A stretch of 64,000 bases of DNA. It comes from Pseudoxanthomonas sp. z9. Lineage in GTDB: Bacteria > Pseudomonadota > Gammaproteobacteria > Xanthomonadales > Xanthomonadaceae. The stretch is taken from NCBI RefSeq assembly GCF_006542425.1, contig NZ_VFID01000010.1, positions 62,001 to 126,000 of the forward strand, read 5' to 3'. Within the stretch, counting starts at the first letter, position 1. The number at the start of each line of letters is the position of its first letter. The notes beneath the pieces are model-generated. The model saw nothing but the letters and a program-made list of their open reading frames with translations, had not been told where the DNA came from and searched no databases. Both the position numbers and the translations under genes were made by a program. Below are positions 42,852 to 52,490 of this stretch, piece by piece.

Positions 42852-43955
42852 ATGCGCGAACGCCTGAAGCTGCTGCTGCAACCCCTCAACCTGTCCGGCG
42901 TCCTGACCTGGGCGGCGGTGATGCTGGCGATGCGCGGCGAGACCGGCGGTCTCGACGGCCCGCGCCTGGGCGCGCTGCTGGCGTTCCTGGCCGCGTTCCT
43001 GCTGCTGGATCAGCCCGGCGTCGGCCGGCGCCTGCGCGACGCGCTGTTGTGGCTGCAGTTGCTGCTCGCCTTGCTCATGATCGAACTGGCGCCACGCACC
43101 GGCACCGCGCCGGTCCTGCTGGTTGTGGTGGCCGCGCAACTGGCGATGACCTGGCGCCCGCTGCATGCGCTGGCGGTGATGCTGGCGGCGAACCTGGTGT
43201 TCGGCCTGCTGATGGTCCGCGCCGGGCACGATGCGGCCTGGTTCATGGTCGCCATTTATGGCGGCTTCCAGGCCTTCGCCGCGCTGATCGGCCACTACGC
43301 GCGCAGCGCCGAGAACGCCCGCGATCGCCTGGCGCTGGTCAACGCCGATCTGCTCGCCACCCGCGCCCTGCTGGCCGACAGCGCGCGCGACGCCGAGCGA
43401 CTGCGGGTGGCGCGCGAACTGCACGATGTCGCCGGGCACAAATTGACCGCGATGAAGCTCAACCTGCGCGCGCTGGCTTCCGATCCCGCGCTGGCCGGAC
43501 GTCCACAGGTGCGCCTGAGCGAACAACTGGCCAGCGAATTGCTGGAAGACATCCGCAACGTGGTCCAGGCGCTGCGCGATTCACGCGGGCTGGATCTGGA
43601 AACCGCGCTGCGCGCATTGGCCGCGCCGCTGCCGCAGCTGCGGATGCAGCTGAACATCGGCGAGGACGCGGTGGTCCGGGATCCGCAGCTGGCCGAGACC
43701 GTCCTGCGCATCGTGCAGGAAGCCATGACCAACGCGGCCCGCCATGCCGGCGCGGCGACGCTGTGGGTCGAACTGCGGCGCGAGGGTTCGCGGCTGTGGC
43801 TGCGGATCGCCGATGATGGCCAGGCACCGGCCCTGCTGCGCGAAGGCAATGGCCTGGCCGGCATCCGCGAACGGGTCGTCGCGGTCGGCGGCGATCTGCG
43901 CATCGGCCGCGGCGTGGCCGGCAACCTGGAACTGACCGTGGAGTTTCCCTCATGA
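42852..43955 (+). CDS. NarL-type sensor histidine kinase
   Basis: A 367-residue membrane kinase: five to six transmembrane segments (about 15-145), a short coiled coil, HisKA_3 dimerisation helix with phospho-acceptor H191 in RVARELHDVAGHKLTAMKLN, and an ATPase domain with QEAMTNAARHA, RIADDGQAP and GNGLAGIRERVVAVGG. No separate sensor domain, so the signal probably acts through the membrane, as in DesK-like kinases. The response-regulator gene overlaps its stop by four bases. Confidence 0.92.
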   Translation: MRERLKLLLQPLNLSGVLTWAAVMLAMRGETGGLDGPRLGALLAFLAAFLLLDQPGVGRRLRDALLWLQLLLALLMIELAPRTGTAPVLLVVVAAQLAMTWRPLHALAVMLAANLVFGLLMVRAGHDAAWFMVAIYGGFQAFAALIGHYARSAENARDRLALVNADLLATRALLADSARDAERLRVARELHDVAGHKLTAMKLNLRALASDPALAGRPQVRLSEQLASELLEDIRNVVQALRDSRGLDLETALRALAAPLPQLRMQLNIGEDAVVRDPQLAETVLRIVQEAMTNAARHAGAATLWVELRREGSRLWLRIADDGQAPALLREGNGLAGIRERVVAVGGDLRIGRGVAGNLELTVEFPS

Positions 43956-44605
43956 GCGATATGTCCGGATCCGCGATCGTGCGGGTCGCGCTGGCCGACG
44001 ATCAGGCCCTGGTCCGCGCCGGCCTGCGCGCGTTGCTGGACGGCCCGGACGGGATCCGGGTGGCGTTCGAAGCCGAAGGCGGCGCGGAATTGCTGGAGCG
44101 GCTCGCCGACAGCCCGGTGGACGTGATCCTCAGCGACATCCGCATGCCCGGCGTGGACGGCATCGACGCGCTGCTGCGACTGCGTGCGCGTGGCGACCGG
44201 ACACCGATGCTGCTGCTGACCACCTTCGACGACGGCGACCTGCTGCTGCGCGCGGCCGAAGCTGGCGCGCAGGGATTCCTGCTCAAGGATGCGGCGCCGG
44301 AAGACCTGCGCGCCGCCATCCGCCGGGTCGCCGCCGGCGATACGCTGCTGCAGCCGGTCGCCACCGATCCGGTGCGCGCGCGCTACCGGTTCCACGACGA
44401 AAGTCCGTCCAGCGATCGTTTCAGCGAGCGCGAGGTGGCGATCCTGCGCCTGCTCGCCGGTGGCTACTCCAACAAGGAAATCGCGCGCACGCTGTTCCTC
44501 GCCGAAGGCACGGTGAAGAACTACGTCTCCAACATCCTCGACAAGCTCGGCACCCGCGACCGCACCCGCGCCGTGCTCAAGGCAATCACGCTGCGGATCA
44601 TCTGA
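43952..44605 (+). CDS. NarL/FixJ family response regulator
   Basis: A 217-residue regulator: receiver domain with ADDQALVRAGLRALL, phospho-acceptor D62 in VDVILSDIRMPGVDG and the conserved lysine in GFLLKDA; C-terminal LuxR-type helix-turn-helix FSEREVAILRLLAGGYSNKE and VKNYVSNILDKLGTRDRTRA. Translationally coupled to the sensor kinase. Targets unknown; the divergent NIPSNAP operon next door is a candidate. Confidence 0.94.
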   Translation: MSDMSGSAIVRVALADDQALVRAGLRALLDGPDGIRVAFEAEGGAELLERLADSPVDVILSDIRMPGVDGIDALLRLRARGDRTPMLLLTTFDDGDLLLRAAEAGAQGFLLKDAAPEDLRAAIRRVAAGDTLLQPVATDPVRARYRFHDESPSSDRFSEREVAILRLLAGGYSNKEIARTLFLAEGTVKNYVSNILDKLGTRDRTRAVLKAITLRII

Positions 44606-44616
44606 TCGGACTCCCC

Positions 44617-44690
44617 CTGTAGGAGCGACGTGAGTCGCGACCGTCATCCACCCACACACGAAAGGTCGCGACTCACGTCGCTCCTACAAG
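44617..44690. repeat. Family A paired palindromic repeat
   Basis: Both arms GTAGGAGCGACGTGAGTCGC followed by GACC, perfect inverted copies around a 25-base centre; located between the convergent response-regulator and DUF4010 genes. Confidence 0.85.
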
Positions 44691-44707
44691 AGCGGGATTT
44701 CTCCCGC

Positions 44708-45979
44708 TCAGGTCAACACCAGCACCGCCAACCCCGCCGCCAGCGCGGCCAGCAATCCGGCCGCGACGCGCATGCCGTAGGCGGCGCCGCCACTGATCCA
44801 GGCGATCACCGATTTGGTCGCCAGGCTCGCGCCCAGCAACGCCAGCATCAGCCAGCGCGCCTCGTCATCACTCAGGCCACCACGTGCGAACTGGTTGGCC
44901 AGCGTCGCCACCGCCGCATGCAGTTCGGCGGTGGCCGAGATCACCGCCGCGGCCATCGCGCCACGCGGTCCGATCCACGCCGCCAACGCGGCCGACACGA
45001 AGGTCAGCACCGCCACCACCAGCGCGAATCCCAACGCTTGCCCGAACCGGAACATGCGGCTTTCCGCGGTCGGCGGCGCGGCGGGATCATCGCGTCCCGC
45101 GCGCAAACCCAGCAGGCCACCGGCCAGCAACACCGCGCCGATCGCGGCCAGTTCCGGCCACAGGTCGATGACCAGCGGCGGCGACACCGCCCACAGGATC
45201 GGCACGCACAGACTCAACGACGCCAGATTGGACAGCAGCGCCGCGGCCACCGTCGAGGACAGCAGCGCGGGGGTTTCCCGCGCCCGCTGGCCGAACCCGA
45301 TCACCGCCGCGGTGGAAGACACATAGCCAGCGAAGAACCCTGCCGCGGCCAGACCCCAGCGGTTGCCGATCAGGCGCAGCGCGACGTGGCCGAGCGCGCT
45401 CACCGCCATCACCAGCACCACCAGCTTCCACAGGGTCGCCGGGTTGATGGCCTGGAACGGGCCGATCGCCTGGTCCGGCAGGATGGGCAGGATCACCAGC
45501 GCCGAGGCCAGCAGCAGCAGGCCGTCGAACACCTCGCGTTCGCTCAGCACCTGGCGGGTCAATCGATGCAGCGGCTCCTTGGCGTACAGCAGCAGCGCCG
45601 CGACCACGGCCAGGCCTGTCGCCAGCGGCGGCGACCGCATCGCCAGCGCGCCCAGCAGGGCGGTCAGGAGCAGGGCGACCTCGCTGGTCAGGCCGGCATC
45701 GTGATCACGCGTGCCCAGATAAGCCAGGGCGGCCAGGACGACCACGCCGGCCAGCATCACCAGCAGTACCGGCAGGCCGAGCTGGGCGGCGACCGCCGCG
45801 CCCAGCGCGGTCAGGGCATGGGTACGCAGGCCGGCGATGGCGCGTGCCTCGCCCCCGGCGCGCTCGCGGACCAGGCCGATCAACAGGCCCAGCCCCAGCG
45901 CCGAAGACAGGGAAAGCCATACCGCCGGGGATGTCGGAATCAAGGCGTGCTCTCGGGATCCATGAAATTGGTCTTGCAT
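44708..45979 (-). CDS. MgtC/SapB-DUF4010 family membrane protein
   Basis: A membrane protein of about 420 residues with about twelve hydrophobic segments. The N-terminal third is MgtC/SapB-like ([32 protein letters not shown], split motif), the rest is DUF4010 ([32 protein letters not shown]). Function unestablished. The start is unclear: ATG at 45979, a TTG at 45943 just before IPTSPAVWL, or a TTG at 46000; the fbp promoter must overlap this region. Confidence 0.85.
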   Translation of the reverse strand: MQDQFHGSREHALIPTSPAVWLSLSSALGLGLLIGLVRERAGGEARAIAGLRTHALTALGAAVAAQLGLPVLLVMLAGVVVLAALAYLGTRDHDAGLTSEVALLLTALLGALAMRSPPLATGLAVVAALLLYAKEPLHRLTRQVLSEREVFDGLLLLASALVILPILPDQAIGPFQAINPATLWKLVVLVMAVSALGHVALRLIGNRWGLAAAGFFAGYVSSTAAVIGFGQRARETPALLSSTVAAALLSNLASLSLCVPILWAVSPPLVIDLWPELAAIGAVLLAGGLLGLRAGRDDPAAPPTAESRMFRFGQALGFALVVAVLTFVSAALAAWIGPRGAMAAAVISATAELHAAVATLANQFARGGLSDDEARWLMLALLGASLATKSVIAWISGGAAYGMRVAAGLLAALAAGLAVLVLT

Positions 45980-46029
45980 TGGTCCGCAATGTCCGGACAA
46001 TGCGCGGTTCTTCCGTCCACCATCCTGCC

Positions 46030-47049
46030 ATGCCCACGCCCACCGCCCATACCGTCTCCCTCAGCCGCTACCTGATCGAGGAGCAGCGCGCCGGCCGCAT
46101 CGATGCCGAACTGCGCCAGCTGATCGCGGTGGTCGCGCGGGCCTGCACCAGCATCTCCATCGCGGTCAGCAAGGGTGCGCTGGGCGGGGTGCTGGGCGAC
46201 GCCGGCACCGGCAACGTCCAGGGCGAGGCGCAGAAGAAGCTGGACGTGCTGAGCAACGACATCCTGCTGGAGGCCAACGCCTGGGGCGGCCATCTGGCGG
46301 CCTGCGCCTCCGAGGAAATGGAGCACAGCCAGCCGATTCCGGACGCCTATCCGCGTGGCGGCTTCCTGCTGCTGTTCGATCCGCTGGATGGCAGCTCCAA
46401 CATCGACGTCAACGTCTCGGTCGGCACCATCTTCTCGGTCCTGCGCAGTCCCGAGGGCGTCAGCCGGCCGGGCGACGAGCATTTCCTCCAGCCGGGCCGC
46501 CGGCAGGTCGCCGCCGGCTACTGCATCTACGGGCCCAGCACGATGCTGGTGCTGACCACCGGCCACGGTACCCACGCCTTCACCCTGGACCGCGAGCAGG
46601 GCGCGTTCGTGCTGACCCAGCGCGACATGCGCATCCCGGAGGACACCCGCGAGTTCGCCATCAACGTTTCCAATCAACGCCATTGGGAGCCGGCGATGCA
46701 GGCTTACGTGGGCGATCTGCTGGCCGGCAAGGAAGGCCCGCGCGGCAAGGACTTCAACATGCGCTGGATCGCCAGCATGGTCGCCGACGTGCATCGCATC
46801 CTGACCCGCGGCGGCATCTTCATCTATCCCTGGGACCACAAGGATCCCGGCAAGCCGGGCAAGCTGCGGCTGATGTACGAGGCCAATCCGATGGGCATGC
46901 TGGTCGAGCAGGCCGGCGGCGCGGCCAGCACCGGGCGCGAATCCATCCTGGATCTGCAACCCGACCACCTGCACCAGCGCGTGCCGGTGTTCCTGGGCTC
47001 GCGCAACGAAGTGGAAGCGGCGGTGCGGTATCACCTCGAAGCGCGCTGA
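46030..47049 (+). CDS. fbp: Fructose-1,6-bisphosphatase, class I
   Basis: Gluconeogenic enzyme hydrolysing fructose 1,6-bisphosphate. The 339-residue protein has the metal-binding [46 protein letters not shown] and [21 protein letters not shown], all diagnostic for class I. The ATG at 46030 starts [19 protein letters not shown]; the open frame extends upstream across the divergent start of the DUF4010 gene but has no coding support. Confidence 0.96.
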   Translation: MPTPTAHTVSLSRYLIEEQRAGRIDAELRQLIAVVARACTSISIAVSKGALGGVLGDAGTGNVQGEAQKKLDVLSNDILLEANAWGGHLAACASEEMEHSQPIPDAYPRGGFLLLFDPLDGSSNIDVNVSVGTIFSVLRSPEGVSRPGDEHFLQPGRRQVAAGYCIYGPSTMLVLTTGHGTHAFTLDREQGAFVLTQRDMRIPEDTREFAINVSNQRHWEPAMQAYVGDLLAGKEGPRGKDFNMRWIASMVADVHRILTRGGIFIYPWDHKDPGKPGKLRLMYEANPMGMLVEQAGGAASTGRESILDLQPDHLHQRVPVFLGSRNEVEAAVRYHLEAR

Positions 47050-47062
47050 TCCCCGCACCTGA

Positions 47063-47139
47063 CCTGTGGGAGCGACGTCACTCGCGATACTGTCCGGAGA
47101 CGGGATTGATACGGTCGCGACTCACGTCGCCCCCACAAA
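47063..47139. repeat. Family A palindromic repeat, diverged arms
   Basis: Left arm GTGGGAGCGACGTCACTCGC and right arm (inverted) GTGGGGGCGACGTGAGTCGC differ at three positions; located between convergent fbp and the radical SAM gene. Confidence 0.8.
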
Positions 47140-47151
47140 TGCCTTGGCAAA

Positions 47152-48228
47152 TCAGAACAATTCCCCTTGCGGCGAGGGCGGTCGCGGCGGCACGAATTTG
47201 CGTACCTCCAGGCCCTGGTGCTTGCGCCGGTCGAAGCCCAGCCGCCGATAGGCCAGGTCGAAGCGGCGCGCGAGCAGCTCCGCATAGACCCCGTCGCCGC
47301 TGAATCGCTTGCCGAAACGGGCGTCGTAGTCCTTGCCGCCGCGCAGTTGCTGGATGGTGCTCATCACGTGTTCGGCACGCTGCGGCAGGTGGGTCTGCAA
47401 CCAGTCGCGGAACAACGGCGACACCTCGTGCGGCAGGCGCAGCAGCACGTAGCCGGCCGAATCGGCGCCGGCATCGCGTGCCGCTTCGAGCACCACCTCC
47501 AGCTCGCTGTCGTTCACCCAGGGAATCACCGGCGCGAACATCGCCCCGACCGGAACGCCGGCCTCGCTCAACCGGCGCATCGCGCGCAGGCGCGAGTGCG
47601 GCGCGGACGCCCGTGGTTCCAGCCGTGCCGACAGATGGTTGTCCAGGGTGGTGATCGAAAAGTACACCTGCACCAGGTGATCCCGCGCCATCGGCGCCAG
47701 CAGATCCAGATCGCGCTCGACCAGCGCGTTCTTGGTGATCAGCGAGAATGGATGCCGGGTTTCGGCCAGCACCTCGATGATGCGCCGGGTCAGGCCCAGC
47801 TTCCGCTCGGTCGGCTGGTAGGCATCGGTATTGATGCCCAGGGCGATCGGGCTGCACCGGTAGCCCGGCTTCGCCAACTCCTTGCGCAGTACTTCGGGCG
47901 CGTTGGTCTTGGCGAATATCCGGGTTTCGAAATCCAGTCCCGGCGAAAGGTCCAGGTAGGCGTGGCTCGGCCGGGCGAAGCAGTACGAGCAGCCGTGCTC
48001 GCAACCGCGATAGGGATTCAGCGATTGCTGGAACGGGATGTCCGGCGACTGGTTGCGGCTGATGATGCTGCGCGCGCGTTCCTCGGTCACCCGGGTTGCC
48101 GGCGAGGACACGATCTCGTCCTCGCGGTCACGCTCGTGCCAGCCGTCGTCCTCGGCCCGCGCCGTGGTCACGGCGAACCGCCCGGGCAGGTACCCGGTGG
48201 AGCCGCGGCCTTTGATCATCTCGCCCAT
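47152..48228 (-). CDS. PA0069-type radical SAM protein
   Basis: A 358-residue protein with the radical SAM iron-sulfur motif CxxxCxxC in PYRGCEHGCSYCFARPSHAY (about 73-92), FSLITKNALVERDLDLL, ITTLDNHLSARLEPRASAP and GVPVGAMFAPVIPWVND. It belongs to the group annotated as PA0069 family / Rv2578c, related to spore photoproduct lyase; function unknown. The first ATG, MGEMIKGRG, is the conserved start of the group. Confidence 0.9.
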   Translation of the reverse strand: MGEMIKGRGSTGYLPGRFAVTTARAEDDGWHERDREDEIVSSPATRVTEERARSIISRNQSPDIPFQQSLNPYRGCEHGCSYCFARPSHAYLDLSPGLDFETRIFAKTNAPEVLRKELAKPGYRCSPIALGINTDAYQPTERKLGLTRRIIEVLAETRHPFSLITKNALVERDLDLLAPMARDHLVQVYFSITTLDNHLSARLEPRASAPHSRLRAMRRLSEAGVPVGAMFAPVIPWVNDSELEVVLEAARDAGADSAGYVLLRLPHEVSPLFRDWLQTHLPQRAEHVMSTIQQLRGGKDYDARFGKRFSGDGVYAELLARRFDLAYRRLGFDRRKHQGLEVRKFVPPRPPSPQGELF

Positions 48229-48299
48229 CCTTGCAGATTACGCCGCCGGCGTCTCAGCGGCGGCGACACCTCAGAGGCAACACCGCATAGAATCCCGCC

Positions 48300-49754
48300 A
48301 TGCTGGAAACCCTGCACACCTGGTGGGATGCCTTCCTGTCCATCCCGCACCTGAATCGCTGGATCACCGCGGCCTGGCTGCTCTACCTGATCCCGCTGTG
48401 CGGCTGGATCGTGCTGCAGAAGCGCGAGCCGGTCGCCACCCTCAGCTGGGTGCTGTCGCTGTCGCTGCTGCCCTACATCGGCTATCTGATCTACTTCCTG
48501 CTGGGTCCGCAGAAGATCAAGCGCCAGCAACTGCGCCGGCACCAGTCACGCACCGGACTGGATACCTACGAAACGTTCTGCCCGGTCGACGAGGGCTGCA
48601 CCGAGCTGGCGATGCTGGCCCAGACCACCACCGGCCTGCCGCCGTCAACGGCCACCTCGGTGCAGCTGCTGGTGGACGGCTCGGCGACCTACGAAGCCAT
48701 CCTCGATGCGGTCCGGCAGGCCACCAACCACATCCATCTGGAGTACTACATCTACAACCCGGATCGTTGCGGCCAGCGCCTGCTGGAAGCCTTGATCGCC
48801 AAGGCACGGGAAGGAGTGAAGGTACGGCTGCTGCTGGATGCGGTCGGCTCCTCGCGGGTGGGCCGGCGCTTCCTCCAGCCGCTGCACGAGGCCGGCGGCG
48901 AGAGCGCCTGGTTCCACCCGACCCGGTTCCGGCCATTCACCCGTCCCTGGGTCAACCTGCGCACCCACCGCAAGATCGTGGTGGTGGACGGCCGCATCGC
49001 TTTCACCGGCGGCATCAACATCACCGACGAGGAAGACGAATCGCTGCGGCCCGATGCCTACCGGGATCTGCACCTGCGGATGGAAGGCGACGTGGTGCGC
49101 AGCGTGCAGCAGGTGTTCGTCGAGGATTGGGTATACGCCACCGGCCAGAAGCGCAAGGATTTCCAGGGCACGCGCCTGTGGCATGCGACCGACAACGGCA
49201 TCGAGGGCGGCATCGCGGCACAGACCCTGGTGTCCGGTCCGGATTCGTCGTGGGAGCCGATCCATCGCACCCACGTGGCCGCCATCCATGAGGCGAAGTC
49301 GCGGGTCTGGCTGGTGACGCCGTATTTCGTGCCCGGCGAGGCGGCGCGGATGGCGCTGACCTCGGCGGCGCTGGGCGGGCTGGACGTGCGCCTGCTGGTG
49401 CCCCGGATGAGCGACTCACGGCTGGTCACCTACGCCGCGCGTTCCTATTTCGATGAACTGCTGGCGGCCGGGGTGAAGGTGTACGAATACGGGCCACGCA
49501 TGATGCACAGCAAGGCGCTGCTGTGCGACGACAACCTGGCCCTGATCGGCAGCGCCAACTTCGATCACCGCAGTTTCCGGCTGAATTTCGAGATCTCGAT
49601 GCTGTTCCGCGACCGCGGCCTGGCCGGCCAGCTCGCGCAGTTGCTGGAGGGTGAATTCGCATCCTCGGCGCCGGTCAGCCCGCAGCGGCGGCAGTCGTTG
49701 TGGCGGCACCGCCTGCCGGAGGCGCTGGCGAGACTGACCTCGCCACTGTTGTGA
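48300..49754 (+). CDS. cls: Cardiolipin synthase
   Basis: A 484-residue membrane enzyme joining phosphatidylglycerol units into cardiolipin. Two N-terminal transmembrane helices (PLDc_N; WITAAWLLYLIPLCGWIVL, WVLSLSLLPYIGYLIYFLLG) are followed by two phospholipase D motifs: HRKIVVVDG near 222 and HSKALLCDD near 403, each with its downstream GGINI / GSANFDHRSF. Divergent from the radical SAM gene. Confidence 0.94.
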   Translation: MLETLHTWWDAFLSIPHLNRWITAAWLLYLIPLCGWIVLQKREPVATLSWVLSLSLLPYIGYLIYFLLGPQKIKRQQLRRHQSRTGLDTYETFCPVDEGCTELAMLAQTTTGLPPSTATSVQLLVDGSATYEAILDAVRQATNHIHLEYYIYNPDRCGQRLLEALIAKAREGVKVRLLLDAVGSSRVGRRFLQPLHEAGGESAWFHPTRFRPFTRPWVNLRTHRKIVVVDGRIAFTGGINITDEEDESLRPDAYRDLHLRMEGDVVRSVQQVFVEDWVYATGQKRKDFQGTRLWHATDNGIEGGIAAQTLVSGPDSSWEPIHRTHVAAIHEAKSRVWLVTPYFVPGEAARMALTSAALGGLDVRLLVPRMSDSRLVTYAARSYFDELLAAGVKVYEYGPRMMHSKALLCDDNLALIGSANFDHRSFRLNFEISMLFRDRGLAGQLAQLLEGEFASSAPVSPQRRQSLWRHRLPEALARLTSPLL

Positions 49755-49817
49755 TCCGCAACGCTTCACGCCACCGCCGGGCGTTGTAAACTCCCGCCAT
49801 CCAGGGGAGGGACGGTC

Positions 49818-50081
49818 ATGCACTGGCTCTATCTATTGTTCGCCGCCGGCGCGCTGGTGCTGTCCATGCGCACCACGTCCACCGCATTGATGGTGGTCGG
49901 CCTGATCGCGTCGCTGGGCCTGTTCATCGCCTGGATCGTCGGCTGGTACGCCGCACGGATGGGCGACAGCCAGCGCGACGAATCGCAGATGATCGATCCC
50001 GCCGAACTGCGCCGCCTGCGCGAACTGGCCGAAGCGCGCAAGCAGGGCACGGTGCCGCCACCGGGACCGCCACCGCTGTGA
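49818..50081 (+). CDS. Small membrane protein, function unknown
   Basis: An 87-residue protein with two hydrophobic helices (about 2-16 and 22-42) and a charged tail [24 protein letters not shown] ending in a polyproline stretch (split motif, residues 53-87). GGAGGGACGGTC precedes the ATG. It lies between cls and pdxJ with short gaps on both sides (63 and 31 bases), so it may be co-transcribed with them. Confidence 0.7.
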   Translation: MHWLYLLFAAGALVLSMRTTSTALMVVGLIASLGLFIAWIVGWYAARMGDSQRDESQMIDPAELRRLRELAEARKQGTVPPPGPPPL

Positions 50082-50112
50082 GTGCCGAACTTTGTTCCGC
50101 AGGGAAGCCGGC

Positions 50113-50886
50113 ATGACCGTACTGAGCGTCAACGTCAACAAGATCGCGGTGCTGCGCAATTCGCGCGGCGGCAGCGAGCCGGATGTCGTGCGCGCCGCGC
50201 GTGCCTGCCTGTATGCCGGCGCGCATGGCATCACCGTGCATCCGCGGCCTGACCAGCGCCACATCCGCGCCGATGATGTCCACGGACTGGCTGAGCTGAC
50301 CCGCGAAAGCCAGGTGGAACTCAACCTGGAAGGCAACCCGTTCGCGCCGCCGCGCGAGGGTTATCCGGGATTCCTGGCCCTGTGCGAACAGGCGCGTCCG
50401 GCCCAGGCGACCCTGGTTCCCGACAGCGACGGCCAGATCACGTCCGACCACGGTTTCGATTTCGATCGTGACGGCGAACGCCTGCGGCCGCTCGTCGCCG
50501 CGCTGAAATCCTACGGCTGCCGCGTGAGCGTGTTCGTCGACGCCGGCTGTCCTTCCCTGGAAAAGGCGGCCGCCATCGGCGCCGACCGCATCGAGATCTA
50601 TACCGGACCGTTCGCCGAGGCGATGGCGGCCGGCGACGCGGACGCGGAACTGGCGCGTTGCATGCAGACTGCCCGCCAGGCCCGTTCGCTTGGCATGGGC
50701 GTCAATGCCGGCCACGATCTGAGCCAGGCCAACCTGCAGGAATTCCTGGAAGCCGTACCCGGCGTCCTCGAAGTCTCCATCGGCCACGCCCTGATCGGCG
50801 AGGCGCTGTACGCGGGCCTGCACCGCACGGTGCAGAACTACCTGGCCATCCTCGAATCGGTGCGCGCGGCGCAGGCGAACCACTGA
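50113..50886 (+). CDS. pdxJ: Pyridoxine 5'-phosphate synthase
   Basis: Final ring-closing enzyme of the DXP-dependent vitamin B6 pathway. The 257-residue TIM barrel opens [21 protein letters not shown], with [47 protein letters not shown] and [14 protein letters not shown], all typical PdxJ blocks. The ATG at 50113 is preceded by AGGGAAG. It sits next to the exbD/tonB genes as in Xanthomonas. Confidence 0.95.
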   Translation: MTVLSVNVNKIAVLRNSRGGSEPDVVRAARACLYAGAHGITVHPRPDQRHIRADDVHGLAELTRESQVELNLEGNPFAPPREGYPGFLALCEQARPAQATLVPDSDGQITSDHGFDFDRDGERLRPLVAALKSYGCRVSVFVDAGCPSLEKAAAIGADRIEIYTGPFAEAMAAGDADAELARCMQTARQARSLGMGVNAGHDLSQANLQEFLEAVPGVLEVSIGHALIGEALYAGLHRTVQNYLAILESVRAAQANH

Positions 50887-50922
50887 AGTTCGCCTGGCCG
50901 TTTCACGCGATTCGACCGCGAA

Positions 50923-51324
50923 TCAGCGCTCCCCGCGCCAGGACACCTGCTCGATTCCGCTGGCGCGGACCTCGGCCAGGGCGGTGACCACCTGCTGGTA
51001 GTCCGCGTCGGGGGAGGCGCTCAGGGTCAGCACCGTCTTCGGGTCGCTGCGCAGCGCATCATCCAGGCGCCCGCGCAGATCCCGCGCCGGGAGCGGACGA
51101 TCGTCCAGCCGCAAGGTGCCGTCGGCGGCGACATCCAGACTGAGGATGCTGGGTTTGTCGGGCGAGGGCGTATCCCTGCCCTGTGGCAGGGACAGGTCCA
51201 GTGGCCGCGAGAGCAGCGGAGCCGTCACCATGAAGATGATCAGCAGGACCAGCATGACATCGACCAACGGGGTGACATTCATCTCCGCCAGGGCGGAGGG
51301 ACGTGCGGTTGCGGAGAAAGCCAT
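50923..51324 (-). CDS. ExbD/TolR family protein, third copy
   Basis: A 133-residue inner-membrane protein: short cytoplasmic N-terminus, one transmembrane helix with the essential aspartate in [19 protein letters not shown], and a periplasmic ExbD domain (LSLDVAADGTLRLDDRPLP, YQQVVTALAEVRASG). It is less like ExbD1 and ExbD2 than they are like each other, and is separated from them by a terminator and a family A repeat, so it is probably expressed separately. Its partner (ExbB, or another MotA-like protein) is unknown. Confidence 0.88.
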   Translation of the reverse strand: MAFSATARPSALAEMNVTPLVDVMLVLLIIFMVTAPLLSRPLDLSLPQGRDTPSPDKPSILSLDVAADGTLRLDDRPLPARDLRGRLDDALRSDPKTVLTLSASPDADYQQVVTALAEVRASGIEQVSWRGER

Positions 51325-51400
51325 GGCGTACTCCTTTCGCGTCGGGTCGACTCCACGCTACGCCTGCCTGGTGCCTCCTGGCAAGAGGGTGGAAAAGCGC

Positions 51401-51521
51401 CGTAGGAGCGACGTCAGTCGCGACCGGGAAGCTTGGTTGGTTGTGGAGCCAACCCCATGCGGGCGAAAGAACGCCGTGAGCAGATGCCGGATTCCGGTCG
51501 CGACTGACGTCGCTCCTACAA
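51401..51521. repeat. Family A paired palindromic repeat
   Basis: Arms GTAGGAGCGACGTCAGTCGC followed by GACC, perfect inverted copies about 70 bases apart, between exbD copies 3 and 2. Confidence 0.85.
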
Positions 51522-51546
51522 CGACTAGCTTCGGCGGAGAACGGCC

Positions 51547-51574
51547 AAAAAAACGCCGCCCGAAGGCGGCGTTC
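51547..51574 (-). terminator. Terminator of the tonB-exbB-exbD operon
   Basis: On the minus strand AACGCCGCC-TTCG-GGCGGCGTT is followed by TTTTTT, 23 bases after the exbD2 stop. Confidence 0.88.
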
Positions 51575-51596
51575 AACAGGTTTGCGTCTATGCGTA

Positions 51597-52007
51597 TTAC
51601 TGCACGAAACCGATTTTTTGCATCTGAGCGTTCTTGGCCGCGGCCAGTACTTTCGCCATCACGTCGTACTGGGCTTCGGGATCCGCGTCGATGCGCAGTT
51701 CCGGCTGGTTGGTCGGATCACGCTGGATCTCCTGCTCCATGCGCTGCTGCAGATCGCGCACGTTGACAGGCGAGTTGTTCCAGTAAACCGAGCCACCCGC
51801 ATCGATACGCAGATCGATCGGCGGCGGCGGTTCCTTCAACTGCGGCGGCGGGTTGATCACGCGCTGCGGCAGGGCCACGTCGATCGGGTAAGTCATGATC
51901 GGCGCGGTCACGATGAAGATGATCAGGAGCACCAGCATCACGTCCACGAGGGGCGTGACGTTGATGTCGGCCATGGGGCCCTTGCTTCCACCACTACTGA
52001 ATGCCAT
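51597..52007 (-). CDS. exbD2: Biopolymer transport protein ExbD2
   Basis: A 136-residue component of the TonB energy-coupling motor: [22 protein letters not shown] transmembrane helix with the proton-path aspartate (split motif, residues 16-37), then a periplasmic domain. It follows exbD1 by three bases. It shares a 27-base identical DNA stretch with exbD1 around codons 17-25. In Xanthomonas the second ExbD has a specialised role; that is established for the genus, not shown here. Confidence 0.93.
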   Translation of the reverse strand: MAFSSGGSKGPMADINVTPLVDVMLVLLIIFIVTAPIMTYPIDVALPQRVINPPPQLKEPPPPIDLRIDAGGSVYWNNSPVNVRDLQQRMEQEIQRDPTNQPELRIDADPEAQYDVMAKVLAAAKNAQMQKIGFVQ

Positions 52008-52010
52008 GGC

Positions 52011-52436
52011 TTACTGACCCTTCTCTTTGGTAGCGACGTAGCCGATATCCAGCATGCCCTGGCCCTGCGCGATCTTCGTCACCTCGGTGATCGTGCGCAT
52101 CTTGGTGGTGCGATCACCACGCAGATTGAGCTTGGGCTGCGGCTGCAGCTGCGCTGCCGTGGACAGACGCGACTCCAGGATTTCCTTGCCGATCTTCTCG
52201 TCGTTCCAATACAGCGAACCATCTTCCTTCACCGAGATGGTGATGGGCGGAACCTTCGGAGCCTCGGGTTCGTCCTTCTGCACGAGGGTGGCCTCGGGCA
52301 GTTCGATCTTCACCTTATGCGACATCAGCGGCGCGGTGATGATGAAGATGATCAGCAGCACCAACATCACGTCCACGAGGGGCGTGACGTTGATCTCGGC
52401 CATCGGGCCACTGCTATTACCACTACTGAAAGCCAT
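52011..52436 (-). CDS. exbD1: Biopolymer transport protein ExbD1
   Basis: A 141-residue ExbD with [17 protein letters not shown] carrying the conserved aspartate and a C-terminal periplasmic domain (VPPITISVKEDGSLYWNDEKIG, RTITEVTKIAQGQGMLDIGY). With ExbB it converts proton flow into movement of TonB. Located between exbB (54-base gap) and exbD2 (three-base gap). Confidence 0.94.
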   Translation of the reverse strand: MAFSSGNSSGPMAEINVTPLVDVMLVLLIIFIITAPLMSHKVKIELPEATLVQKDEPEAPKVPPITISVKEDGSLYWNDEKIGKEILESRLSTAAQLQPQPKLNLRGDRTTKMRTITEVTKIAQGQGMLDIGYVATKEKGQ

Positions 52437-52490
52437 TTTCGGGCTCCGTCAATGCTAGTCGATGTGCGTGGGACTGCTGTTGCCTGGGGC

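Noticed and set aside
45986-46000. Palindrome TGTCCGGACA between the DUF4010 and fbp genes as an operator
   Set aside because: Only a 10-base palindrome in high-GC DNA; expected by chance and no regulator nearby.
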